A stretch of DNA of 44,349 nt from Brevinema andersonii (GCF_900112165.1 NZ_FOKY01000007.1:1-44349); one strand, 5' to 3'; numbered from the stretch's first letter, positions 25,933 through 35,437 are shown. The notes: generated from the letters alone by a model not told the origin. Numbers and translations are program-made.

Positions 25933-26442
25933 CTAAAACATAACTTCAGGATATACTGCTGTTCCTGAAATATCATTTTTATGAAGCTGGTATACCATAA
26001 AATATTCATCTGGAACATCAAAAGGTGATTTAATACCATATTTTGATGCAGTCTTAAAACCGCATTTTGTATATACTTGCGGAAGTCCTAATACAATAAT
26101 CAAAGGGTAAGTCGATTCTTTTGCTCGAGCTATTGCTTCTTGAATTAACATAGTACCATATCCTTTTCCGTGTTGCTGAGGCAGCACAGCCAGAGGTGCC
26201 AGACTCAAACAAGTAAATTCTTCTTCCTCTTCATTCACAAGAAATATAGGATGCAGCAATATATAACCAACAATATTTTCATCCTTTTCAAGAACTAAAG
26301 AAAATTGAGGAATAAAAAATTTACTCGCATGCAGACGATTAACTAAATTTGATTCATCAAAACGATTAAAAGCTCGTACTAGTACTTCTGCAATCTTCAT
26401 ACGATCATCAGGCTGTTCAGCTCTGATAAAAACATGATCCAT
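25933..26442 (-). CDS. GNAT family N-acetyltransferase
   Basis: The 169-aa protein has the GNAT fold: FIRAEQPDDRMKIAEVLVRA (strand 1-helix 1) and SLVLEKDENIVGYILLHP (strands 2-3). LSLAPLAVLPQQHGKGYGTMLI carries the acetyl-CoA pyrophosphate-binding Q-x-x-G-x-G/A motif, and VLGLPQVYTKCGFKTAS is the late motif. It is close to YhbS-type COG3153 enzymes. The substrate is unknown. Its ribosome site (AGGAG before ATG 26442) directly abuts the T-run of the upstream efp terminator, so transcription may depend on readthrough. Confidence 0.88.
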   Translation of the reverse strand: MDHVFIRAEQPDDRMKIAEVLVRAFNRFDESNLVNRLHASKFFIPQFSLVLEKDENIVGYILLHPIFLVNEEEEEFTCLSLAPLAVLPQQHGKGYGTMLIQEAIARAKESTYPLIIVLGLPQVYTKCGFKTASKYGIKSPFDVPDEYFMVYQLHKNDISGTAVYPEVMF

Positions 26443-26455
26443 AATGATCTCCTAA

Positions 26456-26482
26456 AAAACGCACTAATGAATAGTGCGTTTA
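26456..26482 (-). terminator. Terminator between efp and the acetyltransferase gene
   Basis: On the minus strand AACGCACTA pairs with TAGTGCGTT around TTCAT, followed by a T-run that runs into the AGGAG of the next gene. Confidence 0.8.
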
Positions 26483-26520
26483 TTCAGTATAAAAATAGCA
26501 ATAACTCTTTCAAATGTCAA

Positions 26521-27078
26521 CTATTTTACACGCTCAATATAACGATCATCACGGGTATCAACACGGATTTTTTCACCAACATTCACAAAAAGTGGTACTT
26601 GAACTACAGCTCCTGTTTCTAGAGTAGCAGGCTTTGAACCCCCACTCACTGTATCTCCTCTGAGACCAGGATCAGTTTCAACAACTTCAAGTTCCACAAA
26701 CATAGGAGGCTCTACTGCTATAACTTCATCCTGATATATCTTCAATTCAGCAAGCATTTGATCTTTCAAGTATTTGACAGCATCTCCTACGATATCTTCC
26801 GATACCGTATATTGTTCGAAAGTGTCTTGATCCATAAATACAAAATCCAAACCATCACGATAAAGTAATTGAGCAGTTTTATTATCAACACGTGCCTGTT
26901 CAAGAGTATCTCCTCCTCTAAAAACACGTTCCAACATATTACCACGCAGCACATTCCGAAGTTTCGTTCGCATCACAGCTCCGCCTTTTCCTGGCTTATG
27001 ATGCTGGCACCAAGCCACATACCACAAATCATTCTCAAATTTCAGAATCATACCTTTTTTAATATCTTCATAATTCAT
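26521..27078 (-). CDS. efp: Translation elongation factor P
   Basis: EF-P relieves ribosomes stalled at proline runs. The 185-aa protein has the N-terminal KOW-like domain with the tip loop HKPGKGGAVMRTK, where the Lys of PGKG is the site modified in many bacteria. EQYTVSEDIVGD is in the middle OB domain. The C-terminal OB domain has the family-typical TDPGLRGDTVSGGSKPATLETG and VPLFVNVGEKIRVDTR. The last residues (DDRYIERVK) also fit. ATG overlaps the stop of the small membrane protein upstream (ATGA), with GGAG upstream. Confidence 0.97.
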   Translation of the reverse strand: MNYEDIKKGMILKFENDLWYVAWCQHHKPGKGGAVMRTKLRNVLRGNMLERVFRGGDTLEQARVDNKTAQLLYRDGLDFVFMDQDTFEQYTVSEDIVGDAVKYLKDQMLAELKIYQDEVIAVEPPMFVELEVVETDPGLRGDTVSGGSKPATLETGAVVQVPLFVNVGEKIRVDTRDDRYIERVK

Positions 27079-27440
27079 TTTTTCTTCTCCAAACTAAAAT
27101 TTTGTTTTTTCACTGATTTTAATACAGGCTGCTGTTTGTTTTTGATATACTGTTGGATTAATTTATTTGTTTTTTGAGTATTATCTGCAATTTGAACAAT
27201 CTTGATAAACAAAAACATATTCATAAACGTAGGTACTAAAAAGACCGTGGGTATTAAAACAGCCAAGCCTGTCCAAAAATTTTTGTTTCTCCAGTTAAAA
27301 AATGTAGTAAAAACATCAGAAAAATGGCTGACAATCCATGCTGTTGCCGCAAAACAGATCGCAAAAAATACAAAACTTTTAATCCAAGAATTCCAAAAAA
27401 CTGTTTTTATTATATTCTGAATTGTTTCTTTAGAAATCAT
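27075..27440 (-). CDS. Small two-span membrane protein between pepP-like and efp genes
   Basis: Starting at ATG 27440 (121 aa), the protein has two strong membrane spans (IKSFVFFAICFAATAWIVSHF and LAVLIPTVFLVPTFMNMFLFI). A basic, Gln/Lys-rich cytoplasmic tail ends in LEKKK. A TTG start at 27464 with GGAT upstream would add eight residues. It overlaps the aminopeptidase gene and its stop overlaps the efp start, so all three genes form one tightly coupled operon. I recognise no family. Confidence 0.7.
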   Translation of the reverse strand: MISKETIQNIIKTVFWNSWIKSFVFFAICFAATAWIVSHFSDVFTTFFNWRNKNFWTGLAVLIPTVFLVPTFMNMFLFIKIVQIADNTQKTNKLIQQYIKNKQQPVLKSVKKQNFSLEKKK

Positions 27441-28521
27441 ATCCACACTCAGTAATATATTCAAATCCTGTACTACGCATTACCATAATATCTTCTAAAC
27501 GTACACCGCCTAAACCAGGAAAATAAACTCCAGGTTCTACAGTTAACACCATATTTTCAGTAATAGGATAATTCCAAGTTTGGTTAAGACGTGGATTTTC
27601 ATGGACTTCCAGACCTAAAGAATGTCCTAATCCATGAACAAAATACTCATCATACCCATGTTGGTGGAGATAATCACGGGCAATCTTATCGATTTCACTG
27701 CCTGTCATCCCGCAACGACTATCTTGTTGTACTTTTTTAATAGTATCCTCAATAATTTGCCTTGCTTGAAGAAGCTTAGAATCCACTTCACCAACTCTCA
27801 CAACTCGACTGAAATCCGAACAATAATGATCTTTCACAATTCCAAAATCAAATTGGATTAAATCACCCTCTTCTATTTTTTTAGAACTTGCAGCACCATG
27901 AGGCAAGGCTGCTCTCTTTCCTGAAGCAATAATAATATCAAATGCCACCGCAGAAGCACCCTGCTTACGGCAATAATATTCCAGCTCCGCCGCTAATTCC
28001 AATTCTGTTATTCCTGGTTTAAGTAAGCTTTGTATATACAAAAATGCCATTTGAGTGATACAGGTATTCTGTCTAATGGTTTCTATTTCGAGTTCATCTT
28101 TGATCATTCTGGTTTGTGCAATCGTCACATCCTGCATAACTTGAGTGTAAGGAGGAAGTGCTTCGATCATAGATTTACCCATTAGATAACTCATGCTGTC
28201 GGTAGAAAATTTCAGCTTTTTAAGAGAAGTTCCTTTTAAGATCGATTTTAATGCAGCACCAAAAGGATTATTAACCCCTATTTCCTCCAAAATAATAGTA
28301 ACTTGACATTGCTCCTCCACTTGAAGAAGATAACGCCCATCTGTAAACAAATATACCTTATCAGGAAAAATAAGCAAATGATTATTACTCCCCGTGCAGC
28401 CTGTAAGGTAAAAAATATCAGGAGCATGAACAGTTAAAAGAGCCTCATCTGCAGAAAGGAGTTGCGTTACTTTAATAAGACGCTTTTCAAAGATAGGATT
28501 TTTTATCATTCCCTTTGGCAT
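27430..28521 (-). CDS. M24B family Xaa-Pro aminopeptidase/dipeptidase
   Basis: The 363-aa metallopeptidase cleaves bonds involving proline. A creatinase-like N-terminal domain (DIFYLTGCTGSNNHLLIFPD) leads into the pita-bread catalytic domain. Metal ligands are visible: QFDFGIVKDHYCSDFSR (two Asp), HGLGHSLGLEVHE (His), TVEPGVYFPG (Glu) and VRLEDIMVM (Glu). Length suits cytoplasmic PepQ/PapA-type enzymes. AAGGAGG precedes ATG 28521. Its operon link with EF-P pairs two proline-related functions, a common neighbourhood in bacteria. Confidence 0.94.
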   Translation of the reverse strand: MPKGMIKNPIFEKRLIKVTQLLSADEALLTVHAPDIFYLTGCTGSNNHLLIFPDKVYLFTDGRYLLQVEEQCQVTIILEEIGVNNPFGAALKSILKGTSLKKLKFSTDSMSYLMGKSMIEALPPYTQVMQDVTIAQTRMIKDELEIETIRQNTCITQMAFLYIQSLLKPGITELELAAELEYYCRKQGASAVAFDIIIASGKRAALPHGAASSKKIEEGDLIQFDFGIVKDHYCSDFSRVVRVGEVDSKLLQARQIIEDTIKKVQQDSRCGMTGSEIDKIARDYLHQHGYDEYFVHGLGHSLGLEVHENPRLNQTWNYPITENMVLTVEPGVYFPGLGGVRLEDIMVMRSTGFEYITECGYDF

Positions 28522-28669
28522 ACTGCCTCCTTAATGAATAAAGAAGATAAATCATAATTGATTTTTCAAAAAGAATCAAGCATCTTTTTTTGATTTTTTT
28601 ATTAATCCACTTCAGATTTAAGATTGTTAATTCCGATATCTCTAAAGTAGAATTTTTTTGAGGCGCATT

Positions 28670-29542
28670 ATGAAAAAAAGTTTACTTTTTGCTGCTATTT
28701 TCGTATTTCTATTCTCTGGATTTAATTTTTCTCAAACTTTTGATACTATTGATACAGCTTCATTCCGAGACGAACCAAAATACACCGAAGATGCACTCAA
28801 CAGGCTTTATATTGTCGGGCTTCAATATATGACTGAAGGCAATTTAACACAAGCAGAAATTTCTTTTCGAAGTATTTCAGCATTTCCTTTCCGTTCGAAA
28901 GACTGGCGTGCTGTAAGATTTTATAAAGGAAAATCCCATTTCTATTTAGGTGACATCTACTTCATACAAAAAAAATATAACCAGGCAATAGAACAATATA
29001 AAGCAGTTGCTCAAGAATACACAGAAATTGAAGAGTATACAAGTTCATTGTTTAAGCTGGGAAAAAGCTATATTTTATCAGGCAATTCCAAAGAAGGAAT
29101 TGAGATCCTACGCACTTACAATTTCAATTACGGAGGTCAGGATGGGTTAGCTGATAATACTTTGTATTGGATAGCTCGTGGCTATCTTTTGGAAGAAAAT
29201 TACCCCGCAGCACTTAGAACTTTGGAACAAATTCTTTCGGAATACCCTGATTCTGCAATGTCTTACGACGTAAGGATTTTGATTGCACAGCTCAAAACAG
29301 ACTCTTATCAGAATAAAAATCCCGACGCTCAAAATGCTATCAATTCGAGTCAGGAAAAGGCATTAGCAATTGAGTCGAAAAAAGAATTAATCGTAAGAAT
29401 CGAAAATATTTTACAGCTCAAAGAACGGTTGCTTATGGTAAAAGAAAAAAAACTCGAACTGCTAGAAAAAATAAGCAGCATCAGATCCAAAGCTATTTCA
29501 AACCGCCAGGCATTCGCAGCTAAAGATGGAAATTCGCCATGA
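28670..29542 (+). CDS. Periplasmic TPR-repeat protein
   Basis: The start is ATG 28670 with GAGG 6 bp upstream (an in-frame TTG 12 bp earlier is less likely). The 290-aa product has a signal peptide (KKSLLFAAIFVFLFSGFNFSQ) followed by several tetratricopeptide repeats. Examples are YIVGLQYMTEGNLTQAEISF, YLGDIYFIQKKYNQAIEQY and WIARGYLLEENYPAALRTLE. A C-terminal coiled coil spans about 225-280 (LQLKERLLMVKEKKLELLEK). The layout resembles YbgF/BamD-like envelope scaffolds. It leads a long + strand block and overlaps or abuts the next gene. Confidence 0.82.
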   Translation: MKKSLLFAAIFVFLFSGFNFSQTFDTIDTASFRDEPKYTEDALNRLYIVGLQYMTEGNLTQAEISFRSISAFPFRSKDWRAVRFYKGKSHFYLGDIYFIQKKYNQAIEQYKAVAQEYTEIEEYTSSLFKLGKSYILSGNSKEGIEILRTYNFNYGGQDGLADNTLYWIARGYLLEENYPAALRTLEQILSEYPDSAMSYDVRILIAQLKTDSYQNKNPDAQNAINSSQEKALAIESKKELIVRIENILQLKERLLMVKEKKLELLEKISSIRSKAISNRQAFAAKDGNSP

Positions 29543-29568
29543 TGAAAATAAAAAAATCAGGAGAAAAT

Positions 29569-31284
29569 ATGTTGTGTCAGTCTCTGTCAAAATTAAAGTA
29601 TATTGTTATCATCACTCTTGTTTTTTTACCTCATGCACTTTATTCTCAAGATAATTGGGTCAGTATCAGCAACGAATTTCTTAAAGTGAGCCTTGATCCT
29701 CAAACAGGGCGTTATATTATTGCCGATGCACAAAATCCATATCTTCCTAAAATTACATCATTGAACGCGCCAGAATTTATTGTTCCATTGACTCCTGTTC
29801 AGGATAAAATTCTATCAGAAAACGCTATTTTAGGTCAAATCCAAAATGCTCTTAACTTTACTACCTTAAATATCAATGGAACACCAATTGTCTTCGGGTC
29901 GCCTGAAGGGCGTTGGCTTTCTGTGCCGATCATTTCCGAAGCGAGAGATCAAATACTTTATGCATGGCGCTTGGGTGATGTTGATATTTTGCAAATTATC
30001 TCTATTATCAAAAATCCCGATACGCTGCTTAATGATGCGGTTTCGGTAACATATCAGTTCAGAAATAACAGCGGCCGTATCCAAAAAATAGGAGCACGTT
30101 TGGTATTGGACCCAACTCCTGGGGATGGACAGGATATTCCTTTTATGCTTCCGGGAGACATAGAAATTAATACAGAAACTGAACTCAGTAGTAGCGATAT
30201 TCCTGAATATTGGTTTAGTACTGATCAATCAGGACAACTATCGCCTTATACGGTACGAGGTATTCTTCAGTCGTCACGAACGACCAAGCCAGATCGTATC
30301 CTTTTTACGTCACTTAACAATGCATTGTCTAATCCTTGGACTATAAGACATAATCCACGCAACCTGCTTTCCGATCAAGATACAGCCGTTGTCATGTATT
30401 ATAATCCTCAAGAACTCAGCCCTAATTCATCACGCTCTATTACGACTATTATTGGGATTTCAGGGGTGATCAACACCAGTAACAACGGATTAAAAATTAA
30501 TTCCAGCGTAATGAGCGCACAGGATCAGAATCCTATCAGGCTTGATTTTTGGGTTCAAAATACATCAACCGAAATTTTCGATCAAGTTAATCTGGATTTG
30601 AAAATTCCTCCTGGATTTAATATGCTCAGCTCCAATCCTAAAACCCTAGAAGACCTAGGACCTCAAAGTTCGGCAAGATTTGTAGGCTGGAAAATCAGTA
30701 GTATCAACAATACAAGCAGCACATTCCAAGCAACGCTAACAGCACAAGGACTACGAAATGGCAATGTAGTAGCCACTTTAAACATTCCTATTACATTTAC
30801 TATCGAATCAAACATGGCTGCTAATGAAGAATTTCTCATCAAAGAAACAGCTGCCCAAACTCTAGAAACCTTACAAAATGAAGACAATATACCAAGTATT
30901 TCTCTAGTTTTAGAGGGTTTTATGCCGGAAGATACTTACGGGAGCACCAGTGAGAACTTGGATGCCCTTTACCAATACTTTGCCGACAATACACAAGAAG
31001 ATAGTTCATATATCATTAAAATAATTGAAACAGAACGGCAATTGTTGGAAGAAATTCGAGAAGCAGAACGAAATATTAATGAAGTCAACCAACAATATAA
31101 AATTCTAAGAAGCGTATACAAACAATTATACGAAAATAAGAATACTATTGATAGCTATCAAATTAACATCCAACAAGTGCAGGATAAGCTTAACAGCACA
31201 GAAGAAAAATTGAAAACGCAGCAACAAAGTTATTCTAATCTTACTAAAAAATTTGATTCTTCAGCAATTTCTTGGATAGAATAG
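29569..31284 (+). CDS. Large secreted protein with beta-rich body and C-terminal coiled coil
   Basis: ATG 29569 is chosen because CAGGAG lies 5 bp upstream and the next residues form a signal peptide (YIVIITLVFLPHALYSQ). The body (about 25-430 of 571 aa) is beta-rich and Asn/Ser-rich (WVSISNEFLKVSLDPQTGRY, VSVTYQFRNNSGRIQKIGAR). An Ig-like part lies near 330-420 (NLDLKIPPGFNMLSSNPKTL, then FTIESN). The last 90 residues form a long coiled coil (IIKIIETERQLLEEIREAER). No family is recognised. It probably works with the TPR protein directly upstream in the periplasm. Confidence 0.75.
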   Translation: MLCQSLSKLKYIVIITLVFLPHALYSQDNWVSISNEFLKVSLDPQTGRYIIADAQNPYLPKITSLNAPEFIVPLTPVQDKILSENAILGQIQNALNFTTLNINGTPIVFGSPEGRWLSVPIISEARDQILYAWRLGDVDILQIISIIKNPDTLLNDAVSVTYQFRNNSGRIQKIGARLVLDPTPGDGQDIPFMLPGDIEINTETELSSSDIPEYWFSTDQSGQLSPYTVRGILQSSRTTKPDRILFTSLNNALSNPWTIRHNPRNLLSDQDTAVVMYYNPQELSPNSSRSITTIIGISGVINTSNNGLKINSSVMSAQDQNPIRLDFWVQNTSTEIFDQVNLDLKIPPGFNMLSSNPKTLEDLGPQSSARFVGWKISSINNTSSTFQATLTAQGLRNGNVVATLNIPITFTIESNMAANEEFLIKETAAQTLETLQNEDNIPSISLVLEGFMPEDTYGSTSENLDALYQYFADNTQEDSSYIIKIIETERQLLEEIREAERNINEVNQQYKILRSVYKQLYENKNTIDSYQINIQQVQDKLNSTEEKLKTQQQSYSNLTKKFDSSAISWIE

Positions 31285-31360
31285 AGGAATATTAATAAAG
31301 AACTCATTATATGAGGAAATGTGACCGAAAATAAGATATAACAAAAAAAAGAAGGAATAT

Positions 31361-32569
31361 GTGAATTTCGAGCAAAGGTCCGATCAGACATTTATTTTTT
31401 CGCAGATTATGAAACAAAAATTATCTATTTTATCGATGAATAGAGCACAAATTACTATACTTATTGATTCGATATCAGAACACAATCCTTTTATTAAGAC
31501 GCGCTCGTTTGAAACCGCGAAAAAAAATAAAAATTCCTACCCTGCTGCCATTGATGAAATTTTAGCACAGGAAACAAATTTCTATCAAGAAATCCGCGAA
31601 GAATTGATCCTCGACCTGCAGGACGCAAATGACGATAAAATACTTTATCTGATTCTTGGAAGCCTAAACAGCCAAGGATTCTTAGAAACCACTTCTCAAA
31701 AACTTTGTGATTCATTATCGCTTGATGCCGAGCGTACAGAATTCCTGAGAAAAAAAATCATGCATGGTTCTTATCTCGGACTTGGTTCAATTGATTACTA
31801 TGAATACTTAGAATTTATCACAAAAAATCAATTTGGAGAAACTTCTGTAGAACATCAAATAGCAAAAGTCATTACACATTTCAAAAAAAACAAAATCCGT
31901 AAGGAATTTTTATATAAGAAATTAAAACTTCCTCAACACGAAATTGATCAGGCTTTAGAGCATATTAAAAAAATTCCTCTTAGTCCCCTTGGAACACAAA
32001 CATTGAAAATTATTCCGGATTTTGAAATAAAAATTCATGCTGATCATATTTCAGTGATACCTTATCGCGACATTACGGAAGAAATCATCATACCCTTGCA
32101 AGCAGTATCTTCAAAACAAGGGAAAGAAGCAAAATTACTTTTGGATGCTTTAACCCTCAGAAAACAAGGCCTACAACAACACGCTGATGCATTAGTAAAT
32201 TTACGAAAAGATTTTTTTCTGGGAGGCCCATCTCCATTACAGCCTGTTGGATTGAAAGAAGTCGGCAAAATCACGGGCCGCCATATTTCTACCGTCTCAC
32301 GAGCTCTATCAGGGAGACATTTTATGTTTAACGGCGAAATTTATCCGTTTTCATCCCTCCTGACACACAAAGTAGGAAAAAGCAACAGTCTGATCGTCAA
32401 AAGCTTAATAAAAAAAATTATTGATAATGAAGACAAAAATATACCTCTTTCGGATGATAGTATTGCTCTTATTTTAAAGAAGCAGGGACATTCCATTGCA
32501 CGCAGAACCATTTCAAAATATAGGCATGATTTAGGAATTGGCTCTATCCATGAAAGAAAATTAAAATAG
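31361..32569 (+). CDS. rpoN: RNA polymerase sigma-54 factor (short form)
   Basis: Sigma-54 directs transcription from -24/-12 promoters and needs AAA+ activators. Region I is visible as FIFSQIMKQKLSILSMNRAQ. Region II is very short, followed by the core-binding domain (DDKILYLILGSLNSQGFLET). DNA-binding parts include LKEVGKITGRHISTVSRALS and the RpoN box ARRTISKYRH (consensus ARRTVAKYRE) near the end. At 402 aa it is shorter than most (about 450-500). The start is GTG 31361 with AAGGAA upstream. It sits beside fapA, bactofilin and fliS genes, consistent with motility or envelope control. Confidence 0.93.
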   Translation: MNFEQRSDQTFIFSQIMKQKLSILSMNRAQITILIDSISEHNPFIKTRSFETAKKNKNSYPAAIDEILAQETNFYQEIREELILDLQDANDDKILYLILGSLNSQGFLETTSQKLCDSLSLDAERTEFLRKKIMHGSYLGLGSIDYYEYLEFITKNQFGETSVEHQIAKVITHFKKNKIRKEFLYKKLKLPQHEIDQALEHIKKIPLSPLGTQTLKIIPDFEIKIHADHISVIPYRDITEEIIIPLQAVSSKQGKEAKLLLDALTLRKQGLQQHADALVNLRKDFFLGGPSPLQPVGLKEVGKITGRHISTVSRALSGRHFMFNGEIYPFSSLLTHKVGKSNSLIVKSLIKKIIDNEDKNIPLSDDSIALILKKQGHSIARRTISKYRHDLGIGSIHERKLK

Positions 32570-32581
32570 GTAAGGTGAATT

Positions 32582-34510
32582 ATGGATCGGTTAAGAGAGT
32601 TAATAGAGCGTGATCAATGGGCGGAATTGCTGCAGGACGCTCAACAAATTGCAGATCATGCTAAGCACTCTGATATTGAAGTTCTGGCATTTTCTCGGAA
32701 AGAGGCACTGAAGAAAGCAGTGGATATTTTCGGAATTGATAGTAGTTACTTGATCTGCGAAGAACTAATAAAAGGAAATCCTGGTTTTCTGGGTTGGTTT
32801 AAAATTCCTAATCAATACTTAATTTCGATCAAACCAGAAGTTCTGTCTTCCCTGAAGAAAAAAAGTGACTACACTCAAAATAACGAGTTAGCTCAAAATA
32901 AAAATGGCACTTTCCGTTTGATCATGAGAAAAAAAGGGTTAGAATTGGTTGTTTACCCTCCAAAAGGTATAGGAAAACCAGTATATACTAAAGACATCGA
33001 AGCAGAATTGGAACGCCGGAATATCACAGATATTAATAATATTCTGATCCAAAAGGCATTAAAAAGTCCAGGAGAAACATTAATTATTGCTCCATATATC
33101 AAATCAGAGCAGGATGCTACTTTTTCAATCAGCACTGACAAAAATGATATGACAGCATTTCTGAGTATTTCAAATCCAGGAAATAAAGGTAGAATACCTG
33201 AAAAAAATGAGATAATTGACGGCCTCAAAAAAATAGGTGTTGTCCACGGTATCAATGAACTTGCTGTAACAGAAGCACTAGATAATGAACTATATCAAAT
33301 CTCTATTCCAATCGCAGAAGGTACGCCAGTCCAAAACGGGACTAATGCTTATATTGAATACTCCTTTCCAGTAGGTGAAGATCGTATTAAATATGCTGTG
33401 CGCCCTGACGGAAGTGTAGATTTCAAAGAATTAAACATAATCCACAACGTCCATAAAGGTGATGTTGTTGCGGTGATGCATCCTCCCACCAACGGCACCA
33501 ACGGTATGACTTTATCAGGAGAAATTATCCAAGCAATACCTGGTAAAGAATTAGCTTGGAATATCGGAGATAACATAACTATTTCAAAAAACGGTTTGGA
33601 AGCCATTGCAGCAACAACCGGCCAAGTGTACCTCAACAAAAACAATCAGCTTTGCGTTGATCCGTCATTTGAAGTAGCTGGTGATGTCGATCTAAGCATA
33701 GGAAACATTGATTTCTTAGGCAGCATTATCATTAAAGGGAATGTCAATGACGGATTTTCCGTACATTCCGGAGGAAACATTGAAATTCATGGGCATGTTG
33801 GCAAATGCGTCATTCATGCTGAAGGCGATATTATTGCACACAAAGGAATCCAAGGAAAAGACGAAGCACATATAGAATGCAGTGGCAGCTTATATGCCAA
33901 ATTTATCGAACGTTGCCAGTTATCAGTAGGGCAAAACATTATCGTAAGTGACTCTATTCTTCACAGCAAAGTAATCTGCCAAAAAAATATTATTGTACTG
34001 GGAGGCAAAAAATCAATTATTGCAGGCGGCATATTACAAGCTAAAAATCGCATTTACGCTAAACAAATCGGCGCGGAATCATATATCGAAACGCAGATTG
34101 AAGCAGGATATTCTGCTCAACTACTTAATGAACTCGAAAAAATGCATCTGTTCGTAAAGGAAAAAGAAAAACAATATGGCATCATGAAGGACGAAATTAA
34201 CGGATTATCCAGCAAATTGCCTCCGCAAAAAGTACACCAGCTGGAACAAAATCTTTTTGCTTTGAAAAAACAACAAAATAAAGGTTTACAAACTATCGAG
34301 CACATTAACGAACAAATACGATTAAACCACTCAGAAGCGATGATTTCTGTAGAAAAAAAGATTATGCCTGGTGTAAAATTAACAATTGGAGATGCACATT
34401 TAGAAATTTCAACACCGCAAAATAGCGGCTCTTTTGTTAAAAAAGATAACAAAATTATCATGAAACCTTATGAAGCTCCGCAATTATTACAAAATCAAGC
34501 TAAAAAATAA
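32582..34510 (+). CDS. FapA-family (DUF342) protein with Jag-N-like N-terminus
   Basis: The 642-aa protein has an N-terminal Jag-N-like unit: FSRKEALKKAVDIFGI, then GNPGFLGWF. A FapA-type region follows, and a right-handed beta-helix covers about 370-500 (VAGDVDLSIGNIDFLGSIII, IIVSDSILHSKVICQKNIIV). A coiled coil follows (ELEKMHLFVKEKEKQYG) and a small C-terminal beta domain closes it. FapA proteins are widespread in flagellated and spore-forming bacteria, with polymerisation-linked roles not firmly known. It starts 13 bp after rpoN with AGGTG upstream. It belongs to the envelope/motility block. Confidence 0.88.
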   Translation: MDRLRELIERDQWAELLQDAQQIADHAKHSDIEVLAFSRKEALKKAVDIFGIDSSYLICEELIKGNPGFLGWFKIPNQYLISIKPEVLSSLKKKSDYTQNNELAQNKNGTFRLIMRKKGLELVVYPPKGIGKPVYTKDIEAELERRNITDINNILIQKALKSPGETLIIAPYIKSEQDATFSISTDKNDMTAFLSISNPGNKGRIPEKNEIIDGLKKIGVVHGINELAVTEALDNELYQISIPIAEGTPVQNGTNAYIEYSFPVGEDRIKYAVRPDGSVDFKELNIIHNVHKGDVVAVMHPPTNGTNGMTLSGEIIQAIPGKELAWNIGDNITISKNGLEAIAATTGQVYLNKNNQLCVDPSFEVAGDVDLSIGNIDFLGSIIIKGNVNDGFSVHSGGNIEIHGHVGKCVIHAEGDIIAHKGIQGKDEAHIECSGSLYAKFIERCQLSVGQNIIVSDSILHSKVICQKNIIVLGGKKSIIAGGILQAKNRIYAKQIGAESYIETQIEAGYSAQLLNELEKMHLFVKEKEKQYGIMKDEINGLSSKLPPQKVHQLEQNLFALKKQQNKGLQTIEHINEQIRLNHSEAMISVEKKIMPGVKLTIGDAHLEISTPQNSGSFVKKDNKIIMKPYEAPQLLQNQAKK

Positions 34511-34521
34511 ACCATCCATTT

Positions 34522-34547
34522 AGTTGATTTTTTAGTATAAATCAACT
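34522..34547 (+). other. Inverted repeat in the gap after the FapA gene
   Basis: AGTTGATT and AATCAACT form an eight-pair hairpin with a ten-base loop. No T-run follows, so it may be an attenuating or RNA-processing hairpin more than a full terminator. Confidence 0.45.
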
Positions 34548-34584
34548 ATACTGTTATTAATTTACAGATTGTGAGGAAAATTTT

Positions 34585-35427
34585 ATGTATATCAGTGAAG
34601 TGGATGGCTATATAGAGCCTATTTACAATAAATTAAAAATCTTGGAAAGAAAATTCGAATTATCATGTATTGGTTTGAAAGATCAAGAAAAATTACTCCA
34701 GATATATAAAGATCTTAAACAGATAAAACATGATTTAGAAAAATTGAAGAAATATGAATTAACATGGGAAGATCTCAAAAAATATAATATTACAGCTAAT
34801 AATTTAGAAAAAAGCATACAAGTTTCAACCTCAAAAGAAGCAAACTATAAAACATCAATAGAAGATTTTATGGCTTTAGCAGAAGTTCCTATCGAGCAAT
34901 ATTCAAAATATGGAAAGCAACCTATTAACGAATTTTATTCAATCATTAACTATTTTAATGACAATTATTTAAACTTATTTACACAAAAAATTTTAATTTC
35001 ATCCTCAAAAACTAGCAATATCAGAGAAATAATTTATTTACAATATCAAGAAATTTTAAGATTATTTAAAAATTATATCAACTATATTGATTTTGGAACA
35101 GATTATTACGGAAAAACAAAACAACACAATATGAAACAATCTATTAGTCAAAAAGAATATCAAAATTTATTGCAAAAATTACTCATTTTTATTACAAGTA
35201 TAAAAAATTATATTTATAATATACAAAATGATTCTTCTTTTACAGAAGAGGATTTCAATAAGAACATCAGTGGTGTATCACCGGACAGCCGTATTTATGG
35301 GTTAACGTTAAAAGTAGCACTTGAAGAATGCCTGACATTTACTCAAGAACTTGAGGAATATCTTCATATTGCAGAAAAAGATATTATCGATACTATCAAT
35401 ATAAATGAAAATAAAAAAGAATTGTAG
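34585..35427 (+). CDS. Unknown helical protein between FapA and bactofilin genes
   Basis: The 280-aa protein is nearly all helical and rich in Lys, Glu, Ile, Asn and Tyr. The N-terminal 90 residues form a coiled coil (LQIYKDLKQIKHDLEKLKKY). It lacks a signal peptide and membrane span. It is more AT-rich than its neighbours (many AAT/ATT/AAA codons). TGAGG precedes ATG 34585, and its stop lies 10 bp before the bactofilin start. No family is recognised; the position suggests a partner of the bactofilin or FapA protein. Confidence 0.75.
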   Translation: MYISEVDGYIEPIYNKLKILERKFELSCIGLKDQEKLLQIYKDLKQIKHDLEKLKKYELTWEDLKKYNITANNLEKSIQVSTSKEANYKTSIEDFMALAEVPIEQYSKYGKQPINEFYSIINYFNDNYLNLFTQKILISSSKTSNIREIIYLQYQEILRLFKNYINYIDFGTDYYGKTKQHNMKQSISQKEYQNLLQKLLIFITSIKNYIYNIQNDSSFTEEDFNKNISGVSPDSRIYGLTLKVALEECLTFTQELEEYLHIAEKDIIDTININENKKEL

Positions 35428-35437
35428 GAGTTTTGTT

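Noticed and set aside
27430-27464. TTG 27464 as the start of the small membrane protein
   Set aside because: ATG 27440 gives an ordinary start and less overlap with the aminopeptidase gene. The TTG cannot be fully excluded because GGAT lies upstream.
33885-33905. A sigma-54-like TGGCAG...ATGC stretch
   Set aside because: It lies inside the FapA gene, the GC element is wrong, and no gene starts nearby.
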